Assembly: GCF_023516215.1 (NCBI RefSeq)
Contig: NZ_CP097349.1
Coordinates: 2,356,001-2,420,000, forward strand
From: Cytobacillus pseudoceanisediminis
GTDB taxonomy: Bacteria > Bacillota > Bacilli > Bacillales > Cytobacillaceae
Reading direction: 5' to 3'
Length of the DNA stretch: 64,000 nucleotides
Position numbers and translations under genes: made by a program. The stretch's first letter is position 1; the number at the start of each line of letters is the position of its first letter. Shown in pieces: positions 48,990 through 59,631 of this stretch. The notes beneath the pieces are model-generated. The model saw only the letters and a list, made by a program, of their open reading frames with translations. It did not search any database and had not been told where the DNA came from.

Positions 48990-49023
48990 AAAAGAGCCTT
49001 CCATTTTAGGAAAGGCTCTTTTT
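48990..49023. terminator. Bidirectional terminator speA / SR1P-like gene
   Basis: Stem AAAAGAGCCTT/AAGGCTCTTTT with an 11-nt loop. On the minus strand it would end the SR1-like transcript. Confidence 0.82.
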
Positions 49024-49027
49024 ATTA

Positions 49028-49162
49028 TTAACGATTATTTTTTGTATTCTCTGTTTTTTCTCCATCACAGCAATTGCATTTTTTTGAATATAGTACTGTT
49101 ACTTTTTCATCCTCAAAGTGATCAATAGTTGAATTGCAAGCCTGGCATACGATTGTACCCAT
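49028..49162 (-). CDS. SR1P-like GapA-binding peptide (SR1 RNA ORF)
   Basis: A 44-residue peptide starting MGTIVCQACNSTIDHFEDEK, matching the SR1P peptide encoded on the dual-function SR1 RNA between pdhD and speA in B. subtilis. Two cysteine pairs (CQAC at 6-9, CNCC at 29-32) suggest a small zinc site. In B. subtilis SR1P binds glyceraldehyde-3-phosphate dehydrogenase GapA and stabilises the gapA operon mRNA, while SR1 RNA inhibits ahrC translation. AAAGGAGA precedes ATG 49162, and the shared terminator ends the RNA. A cre-like box lies upstream. Confidence 0.85.
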   Translation of the reverse strand: MGTIVCQACNSTIDHFEDEKVTVLYSKKCNCCDGEKTENTKNNR

Positions 49163-49199
49163 CTTTTCATTCTCCTTTTCAATGAGTTTTAGAATCATT

Positions 49200-49213
49200 T
49201 GAAAGCGCTTTAT
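49200..49213. promoter_or_regulatory. Candidate cre (CcpA) site upstream of the SR1P-like gene
   Basis: TGAAAGCGCTTTAT matches 12 of 14 positions of the catabolite-response element consensus TGWAANCGNTNWCA, about 40 nt upstream of the peptide start. B. subtilis SR1 is repressed on glucose by CcpN and, more weakly, CcpA. I could not locate a CcpN box. Confidence 0.55.
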
Positions 49214-49337
49214 CTATAAATCAATAATAATATAACATTATTAAATTATCAAGCCTAATTGTATAACATAATTATTGTTTTTTATTGGTATTTACGTTGA
49301 CAACATTTATAAACCTTTATTAATAGTATGACATAAT

Positions 49338-49368
49338 AAAAAAACAGACCAATTCGGCCTGTTTTTTT
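49338..49368 (-). terminator. Terminator of the DUF3055 gene
   Basis: AAAAACAG-CC/GG-CTGTTTTT stem with T7 on one side and A7 on the other. Confidence 0.78.
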
Positions 49369-49370
49369 GT

Positions 49371-49670
49371 TTAATCGTATTGTTCTTCGAAACGTGCACC
49401 AGGGATCGCTTCTATGAAAAACTCGCTTAAATCAGCTGCCTGTTCATATAAATCAAGCTTAAATGCCTTTTGCAAGTATTCGATGTCTTCGAGATCTTTT
49501 GGGTCAAGGAGAGTGGAGCGGCCGGTCTGCATACAAATAACCAGAGGCTTAGAAAAGAAGAGGTTTGTATAAACAATTCCAAAATCATACCGTGTTGACT
49601 CGGTGGTAAATCCAACAAAACGGACATTCACGTTTTCATGCTCATCATAGAGCTTCTCAAAATAATCCAT
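49371..49670 (-). CDS. DUF3055 (SAV0927) family protein
   Basis: A 99-residue soluble acidic protein (VRFVGFTTESTRYDFGIVYT, GRSTLLDPKDLEDIEYLQKA) that I recognise as the DUF3055 family of Firmicutes. Function unknown. GGGAGGT precedes ATG 49670. Divergent from the DUF1885 gene. Confidence 0.78.
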   Translation of the reverse strand: MDYFEKLYDEHENVNVRFVGFTTESTRYDFGIVYTNLFFSKPLVICMQTGRSTLLDPKDLEDIEYLQKAFKLDLYEQAADLSEFFIEAIPGARFEEQYD

Positions 49671-49840
49671 AAAATACCTCCCTTTTAAATAAATATTTAG
49701 AATATTATTATAATTTATTTTAGGCGCTTTGACAAGTAATTTAAATTTACCTTACTATTTTAAGTTGTCATAAGATTTTATCTAATGCTAGAATGAAGGA
49801 AGATGTTCATTACCATAATTATGGGGATAATGGGGGAAAG

Positions 49841-50278
49841 ATGTTGGCGGCTAATTCTTTTATCAAGCTGGTTCCTTCATCAGCTAAGGAAAATATTTCA
49901 ACAGAAGAGCTTAAAGAACTTTTCTTATATTATAAGGATATTACAGGCAAAACAGGCAGACAGATTAAATGGGAATATAATGATGCCGCTTTTCCTTATG
50001 AGATTAAAGAGAAGCCTGAAGCAAAAGGAACCTGGTTTTACCTATATTCAGACCATGACCGATATAATGCCATATTGCTTGGCATTGATAAAGAAAAAGT
50101 TATTGAGGAAGACGGCTCTGAACGGGAGCAGGCCTACATACAGGTTACATTGCCGGAAACTGCAACTTTTGGAGATAAAGGTAAAGCTAATGAATTTTGC
50201 AAATTTCTTGCTAAAAAGCTGCAAGGTGAATTGCATCTCTTCAATGGAAGAATCATGTACTATTATAAAAGAAAATAA
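49841..50278 (+). CDS. DUF1885 family protein
   Basis: A 145-residue protein with the DUF1885 pattern (NSFIKLVPSSAKENISTEEL, LFLYYKDITGKTGRQIKWEY). The family has an immunophilin-like fold but no known activity. ATGGGGGAA precedes ATG 49841; the longer open frame from 49793 would place this site inside the gene. A hairpin lies between it and the convergent deacetylase. Confidence 0.82.
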   Translation: MLAANSFIKLVPSSAKENISTEELKELFLYYKDITGKTGRQIKWEYNDAAFPYEIKEKPEAKGTWFYLYSDHDRYNAILLGIDKEKVIEEDGSEREQAYIQVTLPETATFGDKGKANEFCKFLAKKLQGELHLFNGRIMYYYKRK

Positions 50279-50283
50279 TTATT

Positions 50284-50319
50284 TATAAAAAACGTTGAGA
50301 ACAGCAGCTGCTGTTCTCA
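50284..50319 (-). terminator. Terminator of the deacetylase gene
   Basis: Perfect palindrome TGAGAACAGCAG/CTGCTGTTCTCA followed by ACGTTTTTTAT on the minus strand; it begins at the deacetylase stop codon. Confidence 0.75.
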
Positions 50320-51173
50320 TTCTATTTCCTGGCTGATCTGAGCAGGATCGACAGGTGTAAATCCTTTATTCCGCAACCCTTTCACAATATCCTCTAATGC
50401 TTCTTTTGTCCATTGCCTATCATGCATCAATAAGTTTGCACCATTCACTAAAAAGGGTGAATTAATCATTATATCTGCCAAAGCTTCTTTTGATTGATAT
50501 TCCTTTTCCCAGTCATATCCGTATGTCCAATTCATGAGAATCATGTTTTCATCCTTAGCAACCTTTCGGCTGTAGTCTGAAATGGATCCAAATGGTGCCC
50601 GGAAGAATTTTGGCCTCTCTCCGATAATCTCTTCTACTCGATCATTAAGACTAACAATCTCATTATATTGCTGTGCCTCGGATAAGGTTTTTAAGTTGTA
50701 GTGGCTGTATGTGTGATTACCGATAGCAAAACCAAGTTCGTGAATTGCCTTCAAAACTTCTGCTTCTTCCGGAGTATCAATGAAGTGTCCATTAACAAAG
50801 AAGATTGCAGGTGCTGAAAGTTTTTTTAAGATCCTGGCCATCTCCAATGCATTTTTATCTGGAGCATCGTCAATAGTCAGTAATACAACCTTTGAGTTTG
50901 CATGATTCATTGGTTCTACTGTCCAATTACTTGCATTTATCTTGTATTGCGGCTCTGATAAGGATACTGCCTCTTCTTTAGGCTCTCTTTCGTCATCTCC
51001 CTTGTTCTTCTGCAATTTTGATTCATGAACTTTGGAATGGTCATCCGAATTATTTTCTTCTTGCTTATACTCTTCTTTTTCCAATTCTGATGGCTTTTCA
51101 ACCGCAGTAAGATCCGTGCAAGAAGCCAAAATCATTAGAAAAAAACACCTATGATAAGCCCCGTTATTTTCAT
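50317..51173 (-). CDS. Polysaccharide deacetylase lipoprotein (frameshifted as sequenced)
   Basis: A NodB-fold carbohydrate esterase of about 285 residues. Motif 1 reads LTIDDAPD instead of the canonical TFDDG, motif 2 is NHTYSHYN and motif 3 RAPFG; the metal-binding Asp and His residues are kept. A low-complexity acidic linker follows the N-terminus. One more base in A7 at 51139-51145 adds MKITGLIIGVFFLMILASC, a lipoprotein signal with lipobox LASC, from ATG 51173 behind GGGGGG. Probably anchored outside the membrane and acting on wall polymers. Confidence 0.85.
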
Positions 51174-51544
51174 ATTGCCCCCCTACAGTGCATATCCCTT
51201 TAATCTCACTCCAATTAGTGTTAGTATGTGAAATGGCCTTTTAAAGGAGTTGTCCCCCTTTTTGACACCTTACCATTACCTACTGATTTTACCCGAAATA
51301 GATCCGTTTTGAACATTCAAAAAGTAAAATTTAGAATTTCTGTGAGGATCTATACATCCTTTAGATTTTACATAGTCGATCTTTTTCGGGAAGCTGCTCT
51401 CCCCTGCTGAGCTTCAAAATGCTTTAAAAATCAAGCTATAACTGTCAGGAATGCGGAATTCTTATTTTCCTGCATTTTTTAGGATTGGGAGTTTTACGGA
51501 ATTATTTTATTTACGTTCATTATAATAAGATTTGGAGGGATTTG
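51174..51544. other. Divergent intergenic region, deacetylase - BCCT transporter
   Basis: About 370 nt. Near its right end is a plus-strand hairpin (51450-51474, ATGC-GGAA/TTCC-T-GCAT) followed by TTTTTT, 65 nt upstream of the transporter start. It could be a leader terminator. The rest shows no ORF with a ribosome site. Confidence 0.5.
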
Positions 51545-53069
51545 ATGAAGAAACTGACACCAGTATTTACGGTTTCAGTCATATTCACAGCAATTTTTAT
51601 TTTATGGGGACTTGTCCCAAAGACTATACTGCCAAAAGGCAATCTTGATTCTGTTACAGCATCTGTTCAAGGATTCATATTGGAGAAGTTCGGCTGGTTT
51701 TACCTTTTATCAGCTTCTATCTTTTTAATTTTTTCTATCCTATTAGCATTCAGCAAATACGGCAATATTCGTCTGGGCAAGGATGCAGATAGGCCCGAAT
51801 ATAGCTATTTATCATGGTTTGCCATGCTCTTTAGTGCCGGGATGGGAATAGGCCTGGTTTTTGGGGAGTGTCGGAACCTATGTATCACTTTTATGCCCCC
51901 CTTTTCTCGAAGGACAGACACCTGAAGCAGCCAGGGCTGCCATGAGGTACTCCTTTTTCCATTGGGGTCTTCATCCATGGGCTATTTATACTGTCATTGG
52001 GCTTGCATTGGCGTATTTCCAGTTCAGAAAAGGAGCACCGGGAGTTATCAGCTCCATTTTGAGGCCAATTTTAGGAAGCAAAGTGGACGGGCCGCTGGGC
52101 GTATTAATTGATTTTATTGCCGTCTTTGCTACTGTTTTCGGAGTTGCAACATCATTAGGTCTGGGTGCCATTCAGATTTCCGGAGGACTTTCTGGAATAT
52201 TCGACAGTATCGGTAATAATTTCAACACTCAATTAATTATTATTGTCGTTGTGACGGTCTTGTTTATGTTTTCAGCCCAAACCGGATTAAACAAGGGAAT
52301 AAAGTATTTAAGTAACTTAAATATTATCTTAGCAATATCCTTATTATTATTTCTGCTGTTTGTAGGTCCATCTAACTTTATTATGGACCTGTTCACAACG
52401 ACAATTGGGTCTTATATTCAAAACCTTCCATCCATGAGCTTCAGGCTCAGCCCTTTTGATCAGGAGCTGACATGGTTTCAGGATTGGACCATTTTTTATT
52501 GGGCATGGTGGATTGCCTGGGCGCCATTTGTCGGTACGTTCATAGCAAGAATATCCCGTGGAAGGACAATAAGAGAATTCGTCATTGGTGTGCTTGCTGT
52601 TCCAACCCTATTTGGAGCCCTTTGGTTCTCTGTTTTTGGAGGAACAGGTATATACCTTGAATTCTTCGAGGCGAAGCCTATCTTTGAAACAATCGAGCAG
52701 CAGGGAATGGAGGTAGCACTATTTACTGTGTTTGATAACTTCCCTTTCAGCACTGTTCTTAGCTCAATGGCTATTTTCTTAATCAGTACATTCTTTATTA
52801 CTTCTGCAGACTCAGCTACTTTTGTTCTTGGCATGCAGACGACTAACGGAAGCCTGAACCCTCCGGGAAAAGTGAAATTTGTCTGGGGCATTATTCAATC
52901 AGCATCTGCAGCCATCCTTTTATGGACAGGAGGTCTTGAAGCTCTCCAAAGAGCTTCCATTATAGCTGCACTCCCTTTTACCATCATTATGCTTCTAATT
53001 GTGGCATCGCTGGTTAAATCGTTTAAAGAAGAGGACATCCTGAAAAAAACAGCTGATAAAGCCAAATAA
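51545..53069 (+). CDS. BCCT family osmoprotectant transporter, OpuD-like (two frameshifts as sequenced)
   Basis: A 12-helix betaine/carnitine/choline transporter of 508 residues after repair. Family signatures are GMGIGLVFWGVSEPMYHF (only after repair) and the substrate Trp box FYWAWWIAWAPFVGTFIARI. It imports compatible solutes such as glycine betaine with Na+; OpuD is the closest B. subtilis type. Breaks are at T5 51858-51862 and C6 51896-51901, both one base short. TTGGAGGG precedes ATG 51545. A strong terminator follows. Confidence 0.9.
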
Positions 53070-53104
53070 AAAATCGGCACCTAAAAAAGGTGCCGATTTT
53101 TTTA
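53068..53104. terminator. Terminator of the BCCT gene
   Basis: Perfect AAAATCGGCACCT/AGGTGCCGATTTT stem with T7; symmetrical A-run makes it usable from the other side. Confidence 0.88.
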
Positions 53105-53119
53105 TCCTTATACTTATCT

Positions 53120-53361
53120 TTACCAATGGGACAGGTAGGACATTGCAAAATGGAAAGATGCATATAAGCTTAAGCTCATAACAGTTACCATAAATGTTTT
53201 TTGCAGACTTAATTACCCAATTTCCAATGTTTATTGCCAAATAAAAAAACAAAAAACATAATGACTTTATATATGAGCTGGTCATATTTTGACAGCCATT
53301 CAATAAAAGTATATCCGCTCCAAATTAACATCTGCAGCAAAAGAGCTGTATAAATCTTCAT
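53120..53361 (-). CDS. Small membrane protein (frameshifted as sequenced)
   Basis: Joining two frames gives an 80-residue protein. The first part has ATG 53361 behind GGTGGAG and two hydrophobic helices (IYTALLLQMLIWSGYTFIEW and LIYKVIMFFVFLFG). One added base near 53211-53214 then gives GKLSLQKTFMVTVMSLSLYA and a third helix ending YLSHW. As sequenced, the first frame stops at GN. Composition, length and the good ribosome site argue for a real gene; family not recognised. Confidence 0.5.
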
Positions 53362-53537
53362 GCACTCCACCACCAAATTTTTTAATCCTTACCCGCTTTT
53401 TTAATAGAAGAAACACTTGTGTATGTAATATATGTTGAAAAGGATATTCTTATTTTTCATTTCTGTAACATTTGAATGACAAGCCAAAATTTTCTTTCAC
53501 TATATGATAAAATACTCATAAATATTAGGAGATTATT

Positions 53538-53642
53538 ATGAATTGCTCATCAACTGTCAGAAGACTGGAAAATCACCGAGACTTCTATACTGCTTTAGAT
53601 AAAACAATCTTATGTCATACGGTGGAATTTATAATAAAGTGA
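53538..53642 (+). CDS. Possible 34-residue peptide gene
   Basis: ATG 53538 follows TTAGGAGATTATT. The 34-residue product contains two cysteines, near its start and in TILCHTVEF. Its TGA (53640-53642) is 8 nt before the next gene, suggesting a leader peptide or coupled translation. No family recognised; the ribosome site is the main support. Confidence 0.35.
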   Translation: MNCSSTVRRLENHRDFYTALDKTILCHTVEFIIK

Positions 53643-53649
53643 GGGCAAA

Positions 53650-54036
53650 ATGATGAAAGGTCTGCCGCTGATCTTAATTACTGCACTCTTGTTTGTAACC
53701 TCTTCATGCAATCATAAGGAAGTAAAAAAAGAGCTGAAGATAGACGATAGTGTTAAACAGCTCATTTTTTTCACGGATAAAAAACAATATGAACAGGAAA
53801 TATCCTATTATGATGCCATCATCGAATTAAAGAGAAGCTATCCGGATCTGATCAAGAATATGAAAATCATAACAGCATCTGAATCCAGCCATATAAGCAA
53901 TTATAATGTAGAAAACTGCCCTGCCATGCTGCTGGTCTATCAAGATAAAGTGATTGTAGAAATTAATGGCACGGTACCTAAAGAGAAGATCATTCATCCG
54001 CTTGCTGATGCAATGGATGAAAAAGACGAAAAATAG
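53650..54036 (+). CDS. Small putative lipoprotein
   Basis: A 128-residue exported protein: hydrophobic signal (GLPLILITALLFVTSSC) with lipobox-like SSC near residue 20, then a small alpha/beta domain (VKQLIFFTDKKQYEQEISYY, VENCPAMLLVYQDKVIVEIN) that resembles a thioredoxin-like fold lacking CxxC. Ribosome site GAGGG is close to the first ATG; the second ATG three bases on is an alternative. Function unknown. Faces the pdh operon terminator. Confidence 0.68.
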   Translation: MMKGLPLILITALLFVTSSCNHKEVKKELKIDDSVKQLIFFTDKKQYEQEISYYDAIIELKRSYPDLIKNMKIITASESSHISNYNVENCPAMLLVYQDKVIVEINGTVPKEKIIHPLADAMDEKDEK

Positions 54037-54047
54037 TCATCATATAC

Positions 54048-54081
54048 AAAAAAATCCTCCCCTGGCAGGGAGGATTTTTTT
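54048..54081. terminator. pdh operon terminator
   Basis: Perfect AAATCCTCCC/GGGAGGATTT stem with T7, between pdhD and the convergent lipoprotein gene. Confidence 0.88.
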
Positions 54082-54083
54082 AA

Positions 54084-55493
54084 TTATTTTACAATGTGAA
54101 TTGGGCTTCCAATAGCAACTTCTGCTGCTTCCATTGTGATTTCACCCAATGTTGGATGAGCATGAATAGTCATGGCAAGATCTTCTGCAGTCATACCTGC
54201 TTCAATAGCCAATCCAAGCTCAGCAATCATATCAGATGCACTTGCACCAGCGATTTGCGCACCGATTACAAGGCCATCCTCTTTGCGTGTCACTAGCTTT
54301 AAAAAGCCGTCAGTGGAATCAAGTGCAAGGGCACGGCCATTTGCTGCGAATGGGAACTTCGCTGTCGTTACTTCGATTCCTTCTTCTTTAGCCTGCTGCT
54401 CAGTATATCCTACAGAAGCCAATTCAGGTTCAGAGAATACCACAGCCGGGATTGCTAAGTAATCAATTTCTGCGTTATGGCCTGCAATTGCTTCTGCAGC
54501 AATCTTGCCTTCGTAAGAAGCTTTATGAGCCAATTGAGGACCTGCAACAATATCACCAATTGCATAAATATTGCTTACATTCGTACGGCATTGTTTATCG
54601 ATTTCAATAACACCGCGTTCAGTCATCTTAATGCCGGCTTGTTCTAAGCCCAGTTCGTCTGTATTTGGACGTCTTCCAACCATTACAAATACATAATCTG
54701 CATCAAGAGATTTCTCTTCGCCTTTTTCTTCAAACTTAACGGTAACTCCATTTTCATTCTCTTCAACACCTTTAGCAAGTGCCTTCGTAATGAATTCAAC
54801 GCCTTTTTTCTTTAAGTTCCGTTTAACAAGTGATGTCATTTGCTTCTCAAAACCGACAAGGATATCATCCGCACCCTCAAGAACCGTTACTTGAGAACCA
54901 AAATTCGCATAAGCTCCGCCAAGTTCGATTCCAATAACACCGCCGCCAATAACGACGATTTTCTCTGGAATCTCTTGAAGTGCCAGTGCACCTGTTGAAT
55001 CAAGAACTCGTTTAGAGAATTTAAACGTTGGCAATTCTATTGGACGCGATCCTGTAGCAATGATTGCATTTTTAAATGTATAAGTTTGTGCCGAATTATC
55101 ATCCATTACACGAAGGGTATTCGCATCAACGAAATAAGCTTCCCCGCGTACGATGTCAACTTTATTGCCCTTTAAAAGACCTTCTACTCCTCCAGTAAGC
55201 TTATTAACTACACCGGATTTAAATTCTTGTACTTTTGTAAAGTCAACTTTTACATTTTCAGCTGTAATACCCATTACATCTGAGTGCTTTGCATTTTCAT
55301 AGCGGTGGCCTGCTGCGATTAAAGCCTTTGAAGGAATACATCCAACGTTTAAGCAAACACCGCCCATATTAGCTTTTTCTACGATTGTTACTTTCTGTCC
55401 AAGCTGTGCTGCACGAATCGCTGCAACATATCCACCAGGACCCGCACCAATGACTATAGTATCTGTTTCGATTGGGAAATCTCCTACTACCAT
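54084..55493 (-). CDS. pdhD: Dihydrolipoyl dehydrogenase, E3
   Basis: A 469-residue FAD disulfide oxidoreductase shared by the 2-oxoacid dehydrogenase complexes. It has the FAD-binding [18 protein letters not shown], redox-active [18 protein letters not shown]-binding [12 protein letters not shown] and the C-terminal catalytic IHAHPTL. It reoxidises dihydrolipoamide with NAD+. Starts 6 nt after pdhC, with GGAGGCG inside the pdhC end as ribosome site. Last gene of the operon. Confidence 0.97.
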   Translation of the reverse strand: MVVGDFPIETDTIVIGAGPGGYVAAIRAAQLGQKVTIVEKANMGGVCLNVGCIPSKALIAAGHRYENAKHSDVMGITAENVKVDFTKVQEFKSGVVNKLTGGVEGLLKGNKVDIVRGEAYFVDANTLRVMDDNSAQTYTFKNAIIATGSRPIELPTFKFSKRVLDSTGALALQEIPEKIVVIGGGVIGIELGGAYANFGSQVTVLEGADDILVGFEKQMTSLVKRNLKKKGVEFITKALAKGVEENENGVTVKFEEKGEEKSLDADYVFVMVGRRPNTDELGLEQAGIKMTERGVIEIDKQCRTNVSNIYAIGDIVAGPQLAHKASYEGKIAAEAIAGHNAEIDYLAIPAVVFSEPELASVGYTEQQAKEEGIEVTTAKFPFAANGRALALDSTDGFLKLVTRKEDGLVIGAQIAGASASDMIAELGLAIEAGMTAEDLAMTIHAHPTLGEITMEAAEVAIGSPIHIVK

Positions 55494-55499
55494 TTGTTA

Positions 55500-56846
55500 T
55501 TACGCCTCCATTAACAATAGTTCTGGATCGTTCAGTAAACGCTTGATGTGATTTAATGCATTTTGTGCAGTTGCTCCATCAATAATTCTGTGGTCAAAGC
55601 TTAGTGACAATGCCAATACTGGAGCAGCAACAATTTCTCCGTCCTTCACTACTGGCTTTTCAGCAATACGGCCAATTCCAAGAATGGCAACCTCTGGATG
55701 ATTGATAACCGGAGTAAACCATTGACCGCCGGCAGAACCAATATTTGTAATTGTGCATGAAGCCCCCTTCATTTCATCTGGAGCAAGCTTGCCATCACGG
55801 GCTTTACCAGCCAGCTCATTGATTTCATTAGAAATGGCAAATGTCGACTTGCGGTCTGCATCCTTAACAACTGGCACAAGAAGACCTTTTTCAGTATCCG
55901 CTGCAATACCGATATTGTAGTAATGCTTATGGATGATTTCACCTGCTGCATCATCGATTGAAGTGTTTAGTGCTGGGAATTCACGCAATGCACTTGTTAA
56001 TGCTTTTACCACATAAGGAAGGAATGTAAGCTTAATTCCTTTATTAGCTGCAACTTCTTTAAACTTCTTGCGGTGTGCAACAAGTTTCGTAACATCAATT
56101 TCATCCATTAATGTTACGTGTGGAGCTGTATGCTTAGAGTTTACCATAGCTTTTGCAATTGCTTTACGGATTCCGCTCATTTTCTCGCGAGTTTCTGGAT
56201 ATTGTCCAGCAGGAATCGCCTGTGCAGCTGCAGGTGCAGTTTCTCTTGCTTCAGCTTTTGGTGCGTCTTCTTTAGCAGTGGCTTCAGCAGCTTTTGCTCC
56301 GCCATTCAGGAATGCATCAATATCATCTTTCTGAATGCGTCCATTTTTGCCGCTTCCAGCTACCTGGCGAATATCTACACCTTTGTCACGAGCGTATTTT
56401 CTAACAGACGGCATAGCAATAATACGGCGATTAGGATCTACTTCCGTCTCAGAAATAACTACTCCTTCTTTTGGTGCATCTTGAGCAGGAGCTTCTTCCT
56501 TCTTCAAATCCTGGCCAGCTTCAGCAGTTGCCTGAACTTGCGCTTCTGTTTTTTCTTCTTTAGGAGCCTCATCTTCATGATCTCCCTTGAATTTAAGGTC
56601 TTCATAACCAGGAGCATCAAAAGTAATCAATACTTGACCTACAGTTGCAACTGTACCTTCTTCAACAAGGATTTCTTCAACTTTACCTTTAACTGGGGAA
56701 GGAATCTCAACAACCGCTTTATCGTTTTGAACTTCACAAAGCACGTCATCTTCTTGTACTTCGTCACCTGGCTTTACAAACCACTTGACGATTTCACCTT
56801 CATGGATACCTTCACCGATATCAGGCAATCTAAATTGGAATGCCAA
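55500..56846 (-). CDS. pdhC: Pyruvate dehydrogenase E2, dihydrolipoyl acetyltransferase
   Basis: A 448-residue core subunit. One lipoyl domain ([13 protein letters not shown], lysine near residue 43), an Ala/Pro/Lys linker, a peripheral subunit-binding domain ([20 protein letters not shown]), a second linker and the acetyltransferase domain with active site [10 protein letters not shown]. It transfers acetyl from lipoamide to CoA and holds E1 and E3. The long Ala-rich linkers are normal. Confidence 0.97.
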   Translation of the reverse strand: MAFQFRLPDIGEGIHEGEIVKWFVKPGDEVQEDDVLCEVQNDKAVVEIPSPVKGKVEEILVEEGTVATVGQVLITFDAPGYEDLKFKGDHEDEAPKEEKTEAQVQATAEAGQDLKKEEAPAQDAPKEGVVISETEVDPNRRIIAMPSVRKYARDKGVDIRQVAGSGKNGRIQKDDIDAFLNGGAKAAEATAKEDAPKAEARETAPAAAQAIPAGQYPETREKMSGIRKAIAKAMVNSKHTAPHVTLMDEIDVTKLVAHRKKFKEVAANKGIKLTFLPYVVKALTSALREFPALNTSIDDAAGEIIHKHYYNIGIAADTEKGLLVPVVKDADRKSTFAISNEINELAGKARDGKLAPDEMKGASCTITNIGSAGGQWFTPVINHPEVAILGIGRIAEKPVVKDGEIVAAPVLALSLSFDHRIIDGATAQNALNHIKRLLNDPELLLMEA

Positions 56847-56932
56847 TGGAATTCACCCTCCTATTATTTCGATCGTTCATTATAAAACACGTCAGGGGGA
56901 TATTTCCCCCTTGTGTCATCAGTTAAATGCGA

Positions 56933-57910
56933 TTAAAATTCAAGAACTTTTTTAGCTGTTTCAATAACATCTTTATAGTTTGGAAGCCAAACAGTTTCAG
57001 CTTGCGGGAAAGCAAAAACAGTATCTGGAGCAGCTACACGCAGAACTGGTGCTTCCAGGCTGAGAATAGCACGATCATTGATTTCTGCAACGACACTTGC
57101 TGCAATACCAGCCTGCTTTTGTGCTTCTTGAACAACAATTGCTCTTCCTGTCTTTTCAACAGAAGCAATAATTGTTTCAATATCAATAGGAGCAACTGTA
57201 CGCAAGTCGATAACTTCTGCAGATTTTCCTTCTTTTTCAAGCTCTTCAGCCGCTTTTAGAGATTCATGAACCATTGCTCCGTAAGTCACAATAGTCAGGT
57301 CGGAACCTTCACGTTTAACTTCTGCTTTACCAAGAGGAATTGTATATTCTTCTTCAGGCACTTCCTGACGGAAAGAACGGTACAATTTCATATGCTCAAG
57401 GAAGATAACAGGATCGTTATCGCGAATTGCAGAGATAAGCAGTCCCTTTGCATCATAAGGAGTTGACGGAATCACAACCTTTAGCCCAGGCTGTTGAGCC
57501 ATTAAGCCTTCCAGGCTGTCAGCATGCATTTCAGGAGTATGTACCCCTCCCCCGAATGGTGAACGGATTGTAACTGGTGAATTATATCTTCCGCCGGAAC
57601 GGTAACGCATGCGTGCCAGCTGGCCGGAAATAGAATCCATTACTTCATAGACGAATCCAAAGAATTGGATTTCAGGCACCGGACGGTAGCCTTGTAAACC
57701 AAGACCGACTGCCAGACCGCCGATTCCGGATTCAGCTAGAGGTGTATCAAATACACGCTCTTCGCCGAACTCTTTTTGAAGGCCTTCGGTAGCACGGAAA
57801 ACGCCGCCGTTTACGCCCACATCTTCACCGAATACCAATACATTCGGATCGTTGCGCAATTCTGTGCGAAGAGCATCAGTAATTGCCTGAATCATTGTCA
57901 TTTGCGCCAT
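56933..57910 (-). CDS. pdhB: Pyruvate dehydrogenase E1 beta subunit
   Basis: A 325-residue E1 beta subunit ([56 protein letters not shown] family segments). With PdhA it performs thiamine-diphosphate-dependent decarboxylation of pyruvate and acetylates the E2 lipoyl group. Starts 4 nt after pdhA, so co-translated. Confidence 0.97.
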   Translation of the reverse strand: MAQMTMIQAITDALRTELRNDPNVLVFGEDVGVNGGVFRATEGLQKEFGEERVFDTPLAESGIGGLAVGLGLQGYRPVPEIQFFGFVYEVMDSISGQLARMRYRSGGRYNSPVTIRSPFGGGVHTPEMHADSLEGLMAQQPGLKVVIPSTPYDAKGLLISAIRDNDPVIFLEHMKLYRSFRQEVPEEEYTIPLGKAEVKREGSDLTIVTYGAMVHESLKAAEELEKEGKSAEVIDLRTVAPIDIETIIASVEKTGRAIVVQEAQKQAGIAASVVAEINDRAILSLEAPVLRVAAPDTVFAFPQAETVWLPNYKDVIETAKKVLEF

Positions 57911-57913
57911 GGC

Positions 57914-59047
<1,134 letters not shown>

Positions 59048-59271
59048 TCATAAAAAGACGTTTATAGAGTTTTATACACAAAAATTAGGTTACCCAAAAC
59101 GAAGCCATATTAGATACTCTTTCCAAAGGCAAAAAGTTTTCTCTTTCCGGCATGTTTTATTAAGCATCTCTAAAAAGCAGAACATTCGTTTCTGCCATAT
59201 GCATACTTTTAAATAGTGTTCCACAGATCACTTCTAAAAAAACGTCTTTCTGTTCATCTTTAACTATCATA

Positions 59272-59310
59272 TTCTGTATCAATTTATTTTGCAACATAAT
59301 TGATACAGAA
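59272..59310. promoter_or_regulatory. 13-bp inverted repeat in the pdhA leader
   Basis: Perfect TTCTGTATCAATT (59272-59284) and AATTGATACAGAA (59298-59310) separated by 13 nt. It lies about 240 nt upstream of the pdhA start, just downstream of the likely promoter, and could be a regulator site or a 5'-end RNA hairpin. Confidence 0.55.
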
Positions 59311-59594
59311 TTAATTACGAGATTTAGTTTAATACACCTCCAAGACCTTAGTCAATTACCTTGCTTTTTGTTTTTCACAGTTTCCATACTTTTTATATTT
59401 TTTATTGATAATCAAAACTGTATTATCGACTGAATCGCATCTGTACTATAAAAAACTATTATATTTCGATGTGTTATAGTAAAGAAAACCCTCCCGTCAT
59501 TATTTTAAAATAAAAAGTACCGCCCTCAAAAAGAAAGCGGATTCATCCCGAGCGGCATTTCCTCTCATTCAATTGCTTTTAAGAATAGCAAAAG
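59311..59594. other. Remainder of the pdhA-ykyA intergenic region
   Basis: AT-rich sequence between the ykyA terminator and the pdhA leader. Apart from the promoter candidate, I see no gene; a 22-codon minus-strand frame near 59568 lacks a ribosome site. Confidence 0.5.
59327..59355 (-). promoter_or_regulatory. Candidate pdhA promoter
   Basis: TTGACT at 59355-59350 (one mismatch to the sigma-A -35) with a weak -10: TTAAAC at 17 nt spacing or TATTAA at 15 nt. Placing transcription start near 59320 puts the inverted repeat at the very 5' end of the message. Confidence 0.4.
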
Positions 59595-59627
59595 CAAAAA
59601 AATGCCGGGCATTAATATGCCGGCATT
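59595..59627 (-). terminator. ykyA terminator
   Basis: AATGCCGGCAT/ATGCC-GGCATT hairpin with TTTTTTTG on the minus strand, right after ykyA. Confidence 0.83.
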
Positions 59628-59631
59628 AATA

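Noticed and set aside
59510..59570. 22-residue minus-strand frame upstream of pdhA
   Set aside because: No Shine-Dalgarno sequence and no matching start context; the surrounding hairpin is a better explanation for the local pattern.
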